NCBI RefSeq assembly: GCF_900046455.1 | Contig: NZ_FCOT01000011.1 | Coordinates: forward strand, 186,001-250,000 | Direction: 5' to 3' | DNA from: Cellulomonas timonensis | GTDB lineage: Bacteria > Actinomycetota > Actinomycetes > Actinomycetales > Cellulomonadaceae | DNA length: 64,000 nt | Part shown: piece by piece, positions 50,665 to 58,960 of the stretch | Position numbering within the stretch: the stretch's first letter is position 1 | Layout: each line of letters opens with the position of its first letter | Program-made: the position numbers and the translations under genes | The notes under the pieces: generated by a model | The model's input: the letters and a program-made list of their open reading frames with translations, nothing else | What the model was told of the DNA's origin: nothing | The model's database searches: none

Positions 50665-51681
50665 TCAGATGCCGATGCGGTCGAAGGAGGAGTAGAAGAG
50701 GAGGCGTCCGATGGTCTCGGAGGCGAGGACGAGGACGAAGGCACTGGTGGCCAGGTAGACGAGGCGGCGTTCGGCGCCCTTCCCCGCGAAGCGGTAGAGG
50801 AAGAAGCCGAGCAGCCCGGCGCCGGCGAAGACCAGGACGAGGCGCGCGATCAGGTACACCCCGCCGCCGGACATGAGGATCGCCGCCGACGCCTGGGCGT
50901 TGACATTGCCGTTCGCGAGGTCCAGCGCGTAGATGGGCAGGACGACGAACTCCACGCCCAGCATCACGATCGAGGCCGTGGCGATCCACCGCAGGCTCGA
51001 GCGCAGGAGGCTCGACGTCGCGGCGCCGTCGGCGTCGTCCGCCACGACGGCCGCGGCGGGGGCCTCGACCTCGGGCGTCTCACCGGCATCGGCATCGGCG
51101 CCGGCGGCGATGTCAGCGGTGACGAGCACCTTGGCCGTGGCCCGCTGGCGGTACTGGTAGGCGATGACGAGCGCGGCGCCCACGGCCAATGCGCCGAGCA
51201 GGAAGGTGGTGGTGAAGAACGTGACCGGGGTGGCCCAGTGGTTCCAGGCGGGGACGGTCGGGAGCATGTAGACCATCGACATGCAGTAGACCAGCGCCAG
51301 GCCCACCAGGGCGGTGAGCCCGGCGAGGACCTGCCGCAGCATCGGGGTGAGCCAGCGGCGCCACTGCACCACCGCGAAGGCCGCGCCCATGCACGCGAAC
51401 GCCGAGCCGAAGAAGATCTCGCGGCTCAGCCAGCTCGACCCGAGGTGGTTGATCGCGTTGAGTGCGTTGAGCGGGTTGCCCAAGTGCAGCATGGACCCCG
51501 CCATGCCCAGCACGATCGCCGGGCCGATGGCGTACAGCGCGGGGTCCGACAACTTGTCGACGGCCGAATGGCCGTGCTTGCGGATCCCCGCGAGGTGGAT
51601 GACGCCCAGCACGACGAAGGATCCGACGGACATTTGGGCGAGGATGGTGAAGGCCACCAGCGGCAGCTCGTGGACGTTCAT
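50665..51681 (-). CDS. dmsC: DmsC-type membrane anchor, copy 2
   Basis: The 338-aa membrane anchor of the second module has the same eight-helix plan as copy 1 (MNVHELPLVAFTILAQMSVG, LGNPLNALNAINHLG, PTVPAWNHWATPV). A cytoplasmic loop after about residue 190 is enlarged by about 33 residues of Ala/Asp/Glu/Val-rich sequence (ADIAAGADADAGETPEVE). ATG 51681 has GAGGAG upstream and overlaps the ancestral dmsB2 stop. As in copy 1, the shifted dmsB frame reads directly into it. It ends 18 bp before a strong terminator, with no chaperone gene of its own. Confidence 0.9.
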   Translation of the reverse strand: MNVHELPLVAFTILAQMSVGSFVVLGVIHLAGIRKHGHSAVDKLSDPALYAIGPAIVLGMAGSMLHLGNPLNALNAINHLGSSWLSREIFFGSAFACMGAAFAVVQWRRWLTPMLRQVLAGLTALVGLALVYCMSMVYMLPTVPAWNHWATPVTFFTTTFLLGALAVGAALVIAYQYRQRATAKVLVTADIAAGADADAGETPEVEAPAAAVVADDADGAATSSLLRSSLRWIATASIVMLGVEFVVLPIYALDLANGNVNAQASAAILMSGGGVYLIARLVLVFAGAGLLGFFLYRFAGKGAERRLVYLATSAFVLVLASETIGRLLFYSSFDRIGI

Positions 51682-52302
51682 CAGATCTCCTCGGGGTTGC
51701 CGATGGCGCCGGTGCCGTGGCCGGTGGGCTGGGCGTCGCGGTGGGGGGTGATGACCAGGTTGGGGCGGGTCATGGGGGGGGCGGGCATTTTGCACACCGA
51801 TGGCTGCGGTGTCGCCGTACTTGGCGCGCAGCTCCTCGATCTCGCCGAATTCGAGTGCGCGGGAGGGGCAGGCGGCGACGCAGGCGGGTTGTTCGCCGGC
51901 GTTGGCGCGGTCGATGCAGAGGTCGCATTTGGTCATGACGCCGGCGTTCTTGTCGTACTGGGGGGCGCCGTAGGGGCAGGCCCATTCGCAGTAGCGGCAG
52001 CCGACGCATTTGCCGTCGTCGATGGTGACGATGCCGTGCTCGTCCTTGTGCATGGCGGTGGTGGGGCAGACCTGGACGCAGGCGGGCTCGTCGCAGTGGT
52101 TGCAGGAGATGGAGGTGTAGTAGGTGAACACGTTGGGGGTGAACGTGTCGCCTTCTTGCTGCCAGGTGCCGCCGGAGTATTCGGCGACGCGGCGCCAGGT
52201 GACGCCGACGGGCAGGTCGTTCTTGTCCTTGCATGCGACCTGGCAGGCTTTGCACCCGGTGCACAGGGTCTGGTCGAAATAGAAGCCCAGTTGCTTCGCC
52301 AT
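51681..52302 (-). pseudogene. dmsB: DmsB-type ferredoxin subunit, copy 2 (same frameshift)
   Basis: The protein is virtually identical to copy 1; only four base differences occur over a 739-bp block reaching into dmsA and dmsC. All four cysteine motifs are intact. The same +1-type disruption occurs after GDTAAI, near 51792, so the true C-terminus lies in another frame and the written frame fuses to dmsC2 (545 aa) through a His/Pro/Arg-rich linker. The G-run here is eight bases (51774-51781), where copy 1 has a T interruption, yet the frame is the same. The defect was therefore probably inherited by duplication or gene conversion. Confidence 0.88.
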
Positions 52303-52304
52303 GG

Positions 52305-54743
52305 TCAGGCCTTCTCAATCTGCACGAGGTTGGTGTGCTGCGGGTTGCCCTTGGACAGCGGCGACGGGCGCCAGGACGTCAGGGTGTTCGTGCTTCCGCC
52401 CTTGTCCACGCCCTTCTCGTCCGGGGAGTACCAGGCGCCCTGGGGGACCGAGAGGACCCCCGGCGCGATGCGGAGCGTCACGCGAGCCAGGAGCTCGATG
52501 CGCCCCCGGTCGTTGAAGACGTGCACCACGTCGTCGTTCTCGATGCCACGCGCCTCGGCGTCCACCGGGTTGACCCACACCACCTGCGGGTGGGCCTCCT
52601 TGAGCCACGCGACGTTCCCGTAGCTCGAGTGCGTCCTCGACTTGTAGTGGTGCCCGATCATCTGCAGCGGATACGTGCTGGTCAGCGGGTCGTCGTGACC
52701 CTCCCATGACGGGACGTACGCGGGGATCGCCGGGATCTCGCCGTCGACGCCCTCCCAGGTGTCCGCGATCTCCTGCAGGCGCTCGGAGTAGATCTCGATC
52801 TTGCCCGACGGCGTCTTCAGCGGGTTCGCCACGGGGTCAGCGCGGAACTTCTTCAGCCCGACGGTGAAGCCCGCCGGGTTGGCCTTGCGCCAGATCCCCA
52901 TGGTGGCGAGCTCGTCGTAGCTCGGGAATCCCTCGACGGCCTTCTGGCTGTCGGCCACGAGCTGCTCAACCCACTCGTCGAGGGTCTTACCCTCGGTGAA
53001 CTTGTCCTTGACGCCCATGCGGTCGGCGATCTCGGTGCAGATGTCATACGTCGAGCGGCACTCGAACAGCGGCTCGATCGCCTTCTGCGCGAGGATCGCG
53101 TATGCCAGGTCGCCCGAGTAGCCGCTGGGGATGAGGTCCGTCAGCTCGGCGTTCGAGACGTCCGGCAGCAGGATGTCGGCGAACTTCGCCGAGGCGCACA
53201 GCTGGTTGTCGATCACGACGATCATCTCGAGCAGCGAGTCGTCCTCGAGCAGCTTGGCCGTCCGGTTGATGTCCGAGTGCTGGTTGATCAGCGTGTTGCT
53301 CGCGTGGTTCCACAGGAACTTGATCGGGACGTCGAGCTTGTCCTTGCCGCGCACCCCGTCGGCGAGCTTGGTCATCTCCGGGCCGCGCTCGATCGCGTCG
53401 GTCCACGTGAAGCAGGAGATCTTCGTGGTGATGGGGTTCGTGCCCCCGGGGAAGCGCGCGGTCGCCATCGAGTAGTTGCCCTCGCGGGCGCCGAGGCCAC
53501 CGCCCGAGAGCCCGACGTTGCCGGTGATCGCGGCCAACACGTAGATGGCCCGGACCGTCGCCTCGCCGTTCGCGTGGCGCTGCGGTCCCCAGCCCTGCAC
53601 GATCGCGCAGGGCTTGGCCTGGGCGATCTCGCGGGCGAGCCGACGGATCGTCGCGGCCGGGATGCCGGTGATGGGCGCGGCCCATTCGGGGGTCTTCTCG
53701 ACTCCGTCGGGGCCGTCTCCCAGCAGGTACGCCTTGTAGGAGCTGCCGGGCTTCGCGCTCTCCGGCAGGTGCTCCTCGTCGAAGCCGACGCAGTAGGTGT
53801 CGAGGAACGCCTGGTCGTGCATGTTCTCGGTGACCATGACGTGGGCCAGGCCGGCCACGAGGGCGCCGTCGGTGCCCGGGCGCAGCGGCACCCACTCGTC
53901 GGCCATCGTCACGGCGGTGTCGGACTGGCGCGGGTCGATCACGATGACCTTGGCGCCGCCGATCTCCTTGGCCTGCTGGGCGATGTAGAGCTCGCCGCCA
54001 CCGCTCATGCGGGTCTCATGCGGGTTGTTGCCCCACAGCACGAGCAGCTTGGTGTTGACCGCGTCGTTGAAGGAGTTGTTCGTCTCGCGCTCGACGCCGT
54101 AGGTGTAGGGGGTGGCGGCGTTGATCTGCGAGGTGCTGTAGGTGCCGTAATAGCCGAGGCTCCCGCCGAGCAGGTTCATCAGCCGCGAGACCGAGGTGCC
54201 GCCAGAGGCGTTCGCCCCCGTCGTTCCCGAGCCGTAGTGCACGTAGACGGCCTCGTTGCCGTAGTCGTCGAGGGTCTTCTTGAGGGAGTCGGCGATCGTG
54301 TCGAAAGCCTCTTCCCAGGTGATCTGCTCGAACTCGCCCGCACCACGCTTGCCGACTCGCTTCATGGGGTGCTTCAGGCGGTCGGGGTTGTAGATGCGCT
54401 GGCGGATCGAACGGCCGCGCACGCAGGCCCGGATCTGCTGGCTGCCGAGTTCGTCGTCGCCCGTCGGGTCGGCGTCGATCCGGGTGATGGCGCCGTCGAC
54501 GACAGTCATCAGCAGCGGGCAGCGCGAGCCGCAGTTGACGTTGCAGGAGTTCCAGACGACCTTCTCGCCGGCGCCGTCGGCGGCGGGCTCGGCGGAGGCT
54601 GTGGGGAGGGGGATCAGCCCGTAGTGGGCGCCGATGCCCACGGCTGTGGCGGCGCCGCCCGCGGCGGCGCTCCACTTCATGAAAGAGCGTCGGGGCACGG
54701 GCGCCCCGAGGAGTGTGGGCCTGGGGGTGGCCGTGTCGGGCAT
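52305..54743 (-). CDS. dmsA: DmsA-type molybdopterin oxidoreductase, copy 2
   Basis: The 812-aa catalytic subunit parallels copy 1 but is clearly diverged, for example PFDAs of copy 1 are replaced in SLGYYGTYSTSQINAATPYTYG. Tat signal Arg18-Arg19 (PRRSFMKWSAAAGG), [4Fe-4S] cysteines 67, 71, 75 and 107 and the Ser of YGTYSTSQ are all present. ATG 54743 has GGAAGGA seven bases upstream; the GTG at 54770 is unlikely. The differing substrate-funnel residues suggest a different oxide substrate from copy 1, but this is inference. A near-perfect DosR box lies about 107-120 bp upstream. Confidence 0.95.
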   Translation of the reverse strand: MPDTATPRPTLLGAPVPRRSFMKWSAAAGGAATAVGIGAHYGLIPLPTASAEPAADGAGEKVVWNSCNVNCGSRCPLLMTVVDGAITRIDADPTGDDELGSQQIRACVRGRSIRQRIYNPDRLKHPMKRVGKRGAGEFEQITWEEAFDTIADSLKKTLDDYGNEAVYVHYGSGTTGANASGGTSVSRLMNLLGGSLGYYGTYSTSQINAATPYTYGVERETNNSFNDAVNTKLLVLWGNNPHETRMSGGGELYIAQQAKEIGGAKVIVIDPRQSDTAVTMADEWVPLRPGTDGALVAGLAHVMVTENMHDQAFLDTYCVGFDEEHLPESAKPGSSYKAYLLGDGPDGVEKTPEWAAPITGIPAATIRRLAREIAQAKPCAIVQGWGPQRHANGEATVRAIYVLAAITGNVGLSGGGLGAREGNYSMATARFPGGTNPITTKISCFTWTDAIERGPEMTKLADGVRGKDKLDVPIKFLWNHASNTLINQHSDINRTAKLLEDDSLLEMIVVIDNQLCASAKFADILLPDVSNAELTDLIPSGYSGDLAYAILAQKAIEPLFECRSTYDICTEIADRMGVKDKFTEGKTLDEWVEQLVADSQKAVEGFPSYDELATMGIWRKANPAGFTVGLKKFRADPVANPLKTPSGKIEIYSERLQEIADTWEGVDGEIPAIPAYVPSWEGHDDPLTSTYPLQMIGHHYKSRTHSSYGNVAWLKEAHPQVVWVNPVDAEARGIENDDVVHVFNDRGRIELLARVTLRIAPGVLSVPQGAWYSPDEKGVDKGGSTNTLTSWRPSPLSKGNPQHTNLVQIEKA

Positions 54744-54849
54744 CGTCAAATCCTTCCGGCGGACGTCCACGTCAACGGGGGCGTCACTTTCGCGGCGTGC
54801 TCATGATGTGATGGTGGAAAGATTGTGATGGCGGAATGAATTATCCCGG

Positions 54850-54863
54850 GGGCCTAAAGTCCC
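54850..54863 (-). promoter_or_regulatory. DosR/DevR-like box upstream of dmsA2
   Basis: On the minus strand GGGACTTTAGGCCC matches the DosR core GGGACTWWAGTCCC at 13 of 14 bases, within a longer palindrome CCGGGGG/CCCCCGG. It lies about 107 bp upstream of dmsA2 in a 299-bp gap that otherwise shows only the moaE promoter and no other gene. Confidence 0.6.
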
Positions 54864-55030
54864 CCCGGTGAATTGAGCAACGAGGTCATTGGCTAATTCT
54901 ATTCGTGGGACGAATTCCTCTTTCTCGCACGGTATTCGCCGTGTGAATTCACCGCGCCCCGTTCGCGAGGCCGTCTGCCCGGGCAGGTCCTGGGCTCCTG
55001 AGGTCCCACAGCGCCCGGGGACTTCGTGCC

Positions 55031-55036
55031 TAGGCT
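55031..55036 (+). promoter_or_regulatory. -10 element of leaderless moaE
   Basis: TAGGCT is placed six bases before the moaE ATG and there is no Shine-Dalgarno sequence. This is the geometry of actinobacterial leaderless transcripts. Confidence 0.5.
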
Positions 55037-55042
55037 GGGGCC

Positions 55043-55588
55043 ATGACGCAGCACGACACGGTGGCCGAGCCCGGCCGTCCTGACCCGACCCAGGACCACC
55101 CCGCGCTCGCGCCCGACGCGCCCCCGGCGCCCGCGGAGCGCGACACCTCGCGCCTGCACCCCGCAGCACGCCGTGTCGTGCGGGCCGAGGTCACCGCGGC
55201 GCCGCTGAGCGTCGCCGCCCACGCCGACGCCGTGGCATGCGCACAGGCCGGCGCGGTCGTCACCTTCTCCGGGGACGTCCGCGACCACGACGGCGGGCGC
55301 GCGGTCACCTCGATCGAGTACGTCGCCCACCCGTCCGCTGGCGAGGTGCTCGCGCGGGTCGTCGCCGACGTCACCGCGCGCTGCGACGTCGACGCCGTGG
55401 CCGTCTCGCACCGCATCGGCGTCCTCGCCGTGGGGGAGTGCGCCCTGGCGGTGGCCGTGTCCTCCGCGCACCGCGCCGAGGCGTTCGCGGCGGCGGCGCT
55501 CCTCGTCGACGAGGTCAAGCACCACCTGCCGGTGTGGAAGCGCCAGGTGCTGGCCGACGGCGGCGACGAATGGGTCGCCTGCCCCTGA
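55043..55588 (+). CDS. moaE: Molybdopterin synthase catalytic subunit MoaE
   Basis: The 181-aa large subunit of molybdopterin synthase transfers sulfur from MoaD to precursor Z. Conserved segments are GAVVTFSGDVRDHD, YVAHPSAGE, SHRIGVLAVGECALAVAVSS and the active-site EVKHHLPVWKRQ. The 40-residue N-terminal Pro/Ala/Asp-rich extension is not typical of MoaE. Converges on moaD with a 30-bp gap carrying a small tandem duplication. It supplies cofactor for the adjacent Dms enzymes. Confidence 0.95.
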   Translation: MTQHDTVAEPGRPDPTQDHPALAPDAPPAPAERDTSRLHPAARRVVRAEVTAAPLSVAAHADAVACAQAGAVVTFSGDVRDHDGGRAVTSIEYVAHPSAGEVLARVVADVTARCDVDAVAVSHRIGVLAVGECALAVAVSSAHRAEAFAAAALLVDEVKHHLPVWKRQVLADGGDEWVACP

Positions 55589-55618
55589 GGGCTCAGCCGC
55601 CTGCCCCTGAGCGCTGGC

Positions 55619-55894
55619 TCAGCCGCCGGCGAAGGGCGGCAGCACGTCGATGGACAGCCCGTCCCGCACCGGGTGGCTGCGCTCCCTGTCCGGCACGCCG
55701 TCGACGAGCACGCTGCTCGCCGCGATGACCCGGACCAGGTCGGGTCCACGCTGCTGGCCCACGAGGTCCAAGACGCCCGACACCAGCGCGCCGCCGTCGA
55801 CCTCGACAACCTCCTCGTCGACCCTCGCGGCCGCTCCGGCCCCGGCGAAGTAGCGGACCTTCACCCGCACGGTCCCCGTCATGAGCTCACTCAT
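55619..55894 (-). CDS. moaD: MoaD-type sulfur carrier protein
   Basis: The 91-aa ubiquitin-like small subunit carries the thiocarboxylate for MoaE. It has RVKVRYFAGAGAAARVDEE at the start, SVLVDGVPDRERSHPVRDGL in the middle, and the essential C-terminal double glycine in LPPFAGG. ATG 55894 has GGAGG seven bases upstream; GTG 55897 is possible. It is immediately downstream of moaA, with an adjacent start and stop. Confidence 0.92.
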   Translation of the reverse strand: MSELMTGTVRVKVRYFAGAGAAARVDEEVVEVDGGALVSGVLDLVGQQRGPDLVRVIAASSVLVDGVPDRERSHPVRDGLSIDVLPPFAGG

Positions 55895-55897
55895 CAC

Positions 55898-56959
55898 TCA
55901 TCCTCCGATCGCGCTCATCGGGCGGCGCGGCTGCACGAACCCGTCCGACTCGATGCCGTGCTGTGCGCTCTTGCCCCACATCGCGGTGCGCCACATGTCC
56001 GCCAGGCTCGCATCGTCGATCCCGGAGCGCACCAGCTCCAGCAGATTGGTCTCCCGCAGTGCGAACAGGCAGTTGCGCAGCCGGCCGTCCGAGGTCAGCC
56101 GCACCCGGTCGCAGGAGCCGCAGAACGGCTTCGTGACGGAGGCGACGATGCCCACGTCCCAGGAGCCGTCGGGCCCGCCACCGTCGACGGACCACGTCTG
56201 GGCGGGCGCCGCGCCGCGTGCCGCGCCAGGCAGCTCGGCCAGGTCGAACGCGCCGGTGAGCTTCTCGAGGATTTCCGCGGCGGTGACCATCTCGGCGCGG
56301 TCCCACGACTCGCGCGGCCCCAACGGCATCTGCTCGATGAACCGCAGGCGGTACCCGTTCTCGAGCGACCAGCGGAGCAGCGGCACCGCCTCGTCGTCGT
56401 TGACGCCGCGCATCAGCACGGTGTTGACCTTGATGGGCGCCAGGCCCGCGCGGTGGGCCGCCTCCAGCCCCGCGAGCACGGCGGGCAGGCGGTCGCGGCG
56501 CGTGATCGCGGCGTAGCGGGCCCGGTCCAGGGTGTCCAGGGACACGTTCGCGCGGGTGAGCCCGGCGGCGACGAGCCCCTCGGCGCGGTGCGCCAGTCCC
56601 AGGCCGTTGGTGGTGATCGAGGTCTCCGGGGTGTGCCCGTCGGCGTTGCGCAGGCTGGTCGTCGCGGAGATCAGCTGTTCCAGGCCGCGCCGCAGCAACG
56701 GCTCGCCACCGGTGAAGCGCACCTCCCGCACCCCCAGCCGCTCCACGGCGATGGTGATGAGGCGGATCATCTCGTCGTCGGTGAGCACGTGGCTGTCGGG
56801 GAGCCACTCCTGGCCCTCAGCCGGCATGCAGTAGGTGCAGCGCAGGTTGCAGCGGTCGGTGAGCGAGACCCGCAGGTCGGTGGCCACACGTCCGTGACGG
56901 TCCACCAGGCCGCCCGTCACGGGGCGCGCGTCAACTTGCTCAGCGAGTACCTGGCTCAT
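55898..56959 (-). CDS. moaA: GTP 3',8-cyclase MoaA
   Basis: The 353-aa radical SAM enzyme converts GTP into the first molybdopterin intermediate. The SAM-cluster motif is CNLRCTYC (Cys37, 41, 44). The C-terminal second cluster is in PFCGSCDRVRLTSDGRLRNC, and the Gly-Gly tail (SAIGG) that interacts with MoaC chemistry is present. FTGGEPLLR and NTVLMRGVNDDE are also family-typical. ATG 56959 is preceded by a -10-like TAGTCT with a six-base gap and no Shine-Dalgarno, a probable leaderless start. Confidence 0.96.
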   Translation of the reverse strand: MSQVLAEQVDARPVTGGLVDRHGRVATDLRVSLTDRCNLRCTYCMPAEGQEWLPDSHVLTDDEMIRLITIAVERLGVREVRFTGGEPLLRRGLEQLISATTSLRNADGHTPETSITTNGLGLAHRAEGLVAAGLTRANVSLDTLDRARYAAITRRDRLPAVLAGLEAAHRAGLAPIKVNTVLMRGVNDDEAVPLLRWSLENGYRLRFIEQMPLGPRESWDRAEMVTAAEILEKLTGAFDLAELPGAARGAAPAQTWSVDGGGPDGSWDVGIVASVTKPFCGSCDRVRLTSDGRLRNCLFALRETNLLELVRSGIDDASLADMWRTAMWGKSAQHGIESDGFVQPRRPMSAIGG

Positions 56960-56965
56960 GACGCG

Positions 56966-56971
56966 AGACTA
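56966..56971 (-). promoter_or_regulatory. -10 element of leaderless moaA
   Basis: On the minus strand TAGTCT lies six bases before the moaA ATG without a Shine-Dalgarno sequence, as for moaE. Confidence 0.5.
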
Positions 56972-57087
56972 AGCGGGACGCCCGTGCCGAACCCATGACC
57001 TTGGCCCCGGGGTCGGGCCAGAACGCGACGACTAGCCTCGGCGACGGGACGCGGCGAGGCCCGCGCCCTGTGACGAAGGGACCAGAC

Positions 57088-57570
57088 ATGACCGAGGACC
57101 GCACCCACCTGACCCACGTGGACTCCCGCGGCGCCGCCCGCATGGTCGACGTGAGCGCCAAGGAGGTCACGGTGCGCAGCGCCACGGCCAGCGGGTTCGT
57201 CCGCACCACGCCCACGGTGATCGGCCTGCTGCGCGGCGAGGGCGTCCCCAAGGGCGACGCGTTGGCCGTCGCCCGCATCGCCGGCATCCAGGCCGCCAAG
57301 CGCACCCCCGACCTGGTGCCGCTGTGCCACCCGATCGCCATCCACGGCGTCACCGTCGACCTCGAGGTCACCGACGAGGGCGTGGGCATCGTGGCGACGG
57401 TCCGCACCGCCGACCGCACGGGCGTCGAGATGGAGGCGCTGACCTGCGTGGCCGCCGCCGGGCTCGCGATGGTCGACATGGTCAAGGCCGTGGACCGCGG
57501 GGCCGTCATCACCGACATCCGGGTCGAGGAGAAGACCGGGGGCCGCAGCGGCACCTGGCGCCGCGCCTGA
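57088..57570 (+). CDS. moaC: Cyclic pyranopterin monophosphate synthase MoaC
   Basis: The 160-aa enzyme forms cyclic pyranopterin phosphate from the MoaA product. Conserved segments are LTHVDSRGAARMVDVSAKEVT, RIAGIQAAKRTPDLVPLCHP, and EMEALTCVAAAGLAMVDMVKA. ATG 57088 has GAAGGG seven bases upstream. It is divergent from moaA and convergent with moeZ, with only eight bases between the stops. Confidence 0.96.
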   Translation: MTEDRTHLTHVDSRGAARMVDVSAKEVTVRSATASGFVRTTPTVIGLLRGEGVPKGDALAVARIAGIQAAKRTPDLVPLCHPIAIHGVTVDLEVTDEGVGIVATVRTADRTGVEMEALTCVAAAGLAMVDMVKAVDRGAVITDIRVEEKTGGRSGTWRRA

Positions 57571-57578
57571 CCGCCCGG

Positions 57579-58760
57579 TCAGTACCGCGGTTTCGCCGGC
57601 TCGACCTCGTCCACCCAGGCGAGCACCCCGCCGGTGAGCTGCATCGCGTCGTAGCCGGCCGCGAGCACCAGGCCCAGCACCTCCGCGGAGCGGGCGCCTG
57701 ACTTGCAGTGCAGGACGAGCGGGCGATCGGCGGGCAGCTCGGCCAGCGCCGAGCCGTCGAGGAACCGCTGACGGGGGATCAGCCGCGCGCCGGGGATGGC
57801 GACGAGCTCATACTCGGCGGGCTCGCGGACATCGACCAGGTCGAAGTCGTCCTCGCCGAGGTCACGGGCCGCGAGCCGCTCCGCGAGCGTCCGCGCGCCG
57901 ATGCTGGGCAGCCGCTCGGCGGAGTCGTCGGGCAGGGCGCACGCCGCGTCGAGGTCGGTCAGGGCCGTGACGGGCTCGCCGAGCGGGTCGGCCCCGACCG
58001 GCACCTCGCGCCAGCGGGCGGCCAGGGCGTCATGCACCAGCAGGCGGCCGAGCAGCGGCTCGCCGGTGCCGGTCACCAGCTTGACCACCTCGTTGGCCAT
58101 CGCCGAGCCGATCGCCCCGCACAGCACCCCCAGCACGCCGCCCTCGGCGCAGGACGGCACGGTGCCGGGCGCCGGCGGGTTCGGGAAGACGTCGCGGTAC
58201 CGCACCGCCGGGTAGCCGGAGGTGGTGGGCGGATCGGCCCAGAACACCGAGACCTGGCCGTCAAACCGGAAGATCGAGCCCCAGACGCACGGCAGGCCGA
58301 GCATCTCGCAGGCGTCGCCCACCAGGTAGCGGGTGGGGAAGTTGTCCGCGCCATCCACGACCAGGTCGTAGTCGCGCAGCACGTCCAGCGCGTTGGAGGC
58401 GTCCAGGCGCAGCTCATGGGTGCGCACGTGCACGTGCGGGTTCACGTCCAGCACGGCGGACCGGGCGCTCTCGACCTTGCTGCGACCCACGTCGCGGCCG
58501 CCGTGGATGACCTGCCGCTGCAGGTTGGAGGTCTCCACCACGTCGTGGTCGACGATGCCGATGGTGCCCACCCCGGCGGCGGCCAGGTACAGCAGCACGG
58601 GCGACCCGAGCCCTCCGGCGCCCACGACCAGCACCTTCGCGTTCTTCAGCCGGCGCTGGCCCTGGAGCCCGATGCCGGGCAGCACGGCGTGGCGCGAGTA
58701 GCGCTCCAACTCCGCGGTGGACAGCACGGGGGCGGGCTCGACGAGCGGGGGCAACGGCAT
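57579..58760 (-). CDS. moeZ: MoeB/MoeZ adenylyltransferase with C-terminal rhodanese
   Basis: The 393-aa protein adenylates and sulfurates small carriers such as MoaD. The E1-like domain has RYSRHAVLPGIGLQGQRRL, VVGAGGLGSPVLLYLAAAG, DNFPTRYLVGD and the Cys in PSCAEGGVLGVL. The rhodanese domain (about residues 285-390) has active Cys in LHCKSGARSAEV. It is MoeZ-like rather than single-domain MoeB. It completes the local molybdopterin set with moaA, C, D and E; moeA and mogA are not in this window. Confidence 0.93.
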   Translation of the reverse strand: MPLPPLVEPAPVLSTAELERYSRHAVLPGIGLQGQRRLKNAKVLVVGAGGLGSPVLLYLAAAGVGTIGIVDHDVVETSNLQRQVIHGGRDVGRSKVESARSAVLDVNPHVHVRTHELRLDASNALDVLRDYDLVVDGADNFPTRYLVGDACEMLGLPCVWGSIFRFDGQVSVFWADPPTTSGYPAVRYRDVFPNPPAPGTVPSCAEGGVLGVLCGAIGSAMANEVVKLVTGTGEPLLGRLLVHDALAARWREVPVGADPLGEPVTALTDLDAACALPDDSAERLPSIGARTLAERLAARDLGEDDFDLVDVREPAEYELVAIPGARLIPRQRFLDGSALAELPADRPLVLHCKSGARSAEVLGLVLAAGYDAMQLTGGVLAWVDEVEPAKPRY

Positions 58761-58895
58761 GACGACCTCGACGATCAGCGGTGGGACGGGTGGCTCCTGG
58801 CCAACGTAGCCCGGACGCGTCTGGCGGGCCTGGGACGGAAGGCCGATCGGCGCCCAGCGGCCCGTGGTCGCGCCGGCGGAGGCGTGCCCAGGCAG

Positions 58896-58933
58896 GACGA
58901 AAGCCCCGGCGCGGGGGCGCCGGGGCTTTCGTC
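58896..58933 (-). terminator. Terminator of the padR-ino1 operon
   Basis: A perfect 17-bp inverted repeat (58896-58912 with 58917-58933) with loop GGGG lies 28 bp downstream of ino1. Confidence 0.78.
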
Positions 58934-58960
58934 AGAGAGCAGTGCTCAGATCAGCAGAGA

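Noticed and set aside
50457-50876. ORF across the dms intergenic region
   Set aside because: It crosses the strong terminator and the antisense of dmsC2, with Arg-rich shadow composition.
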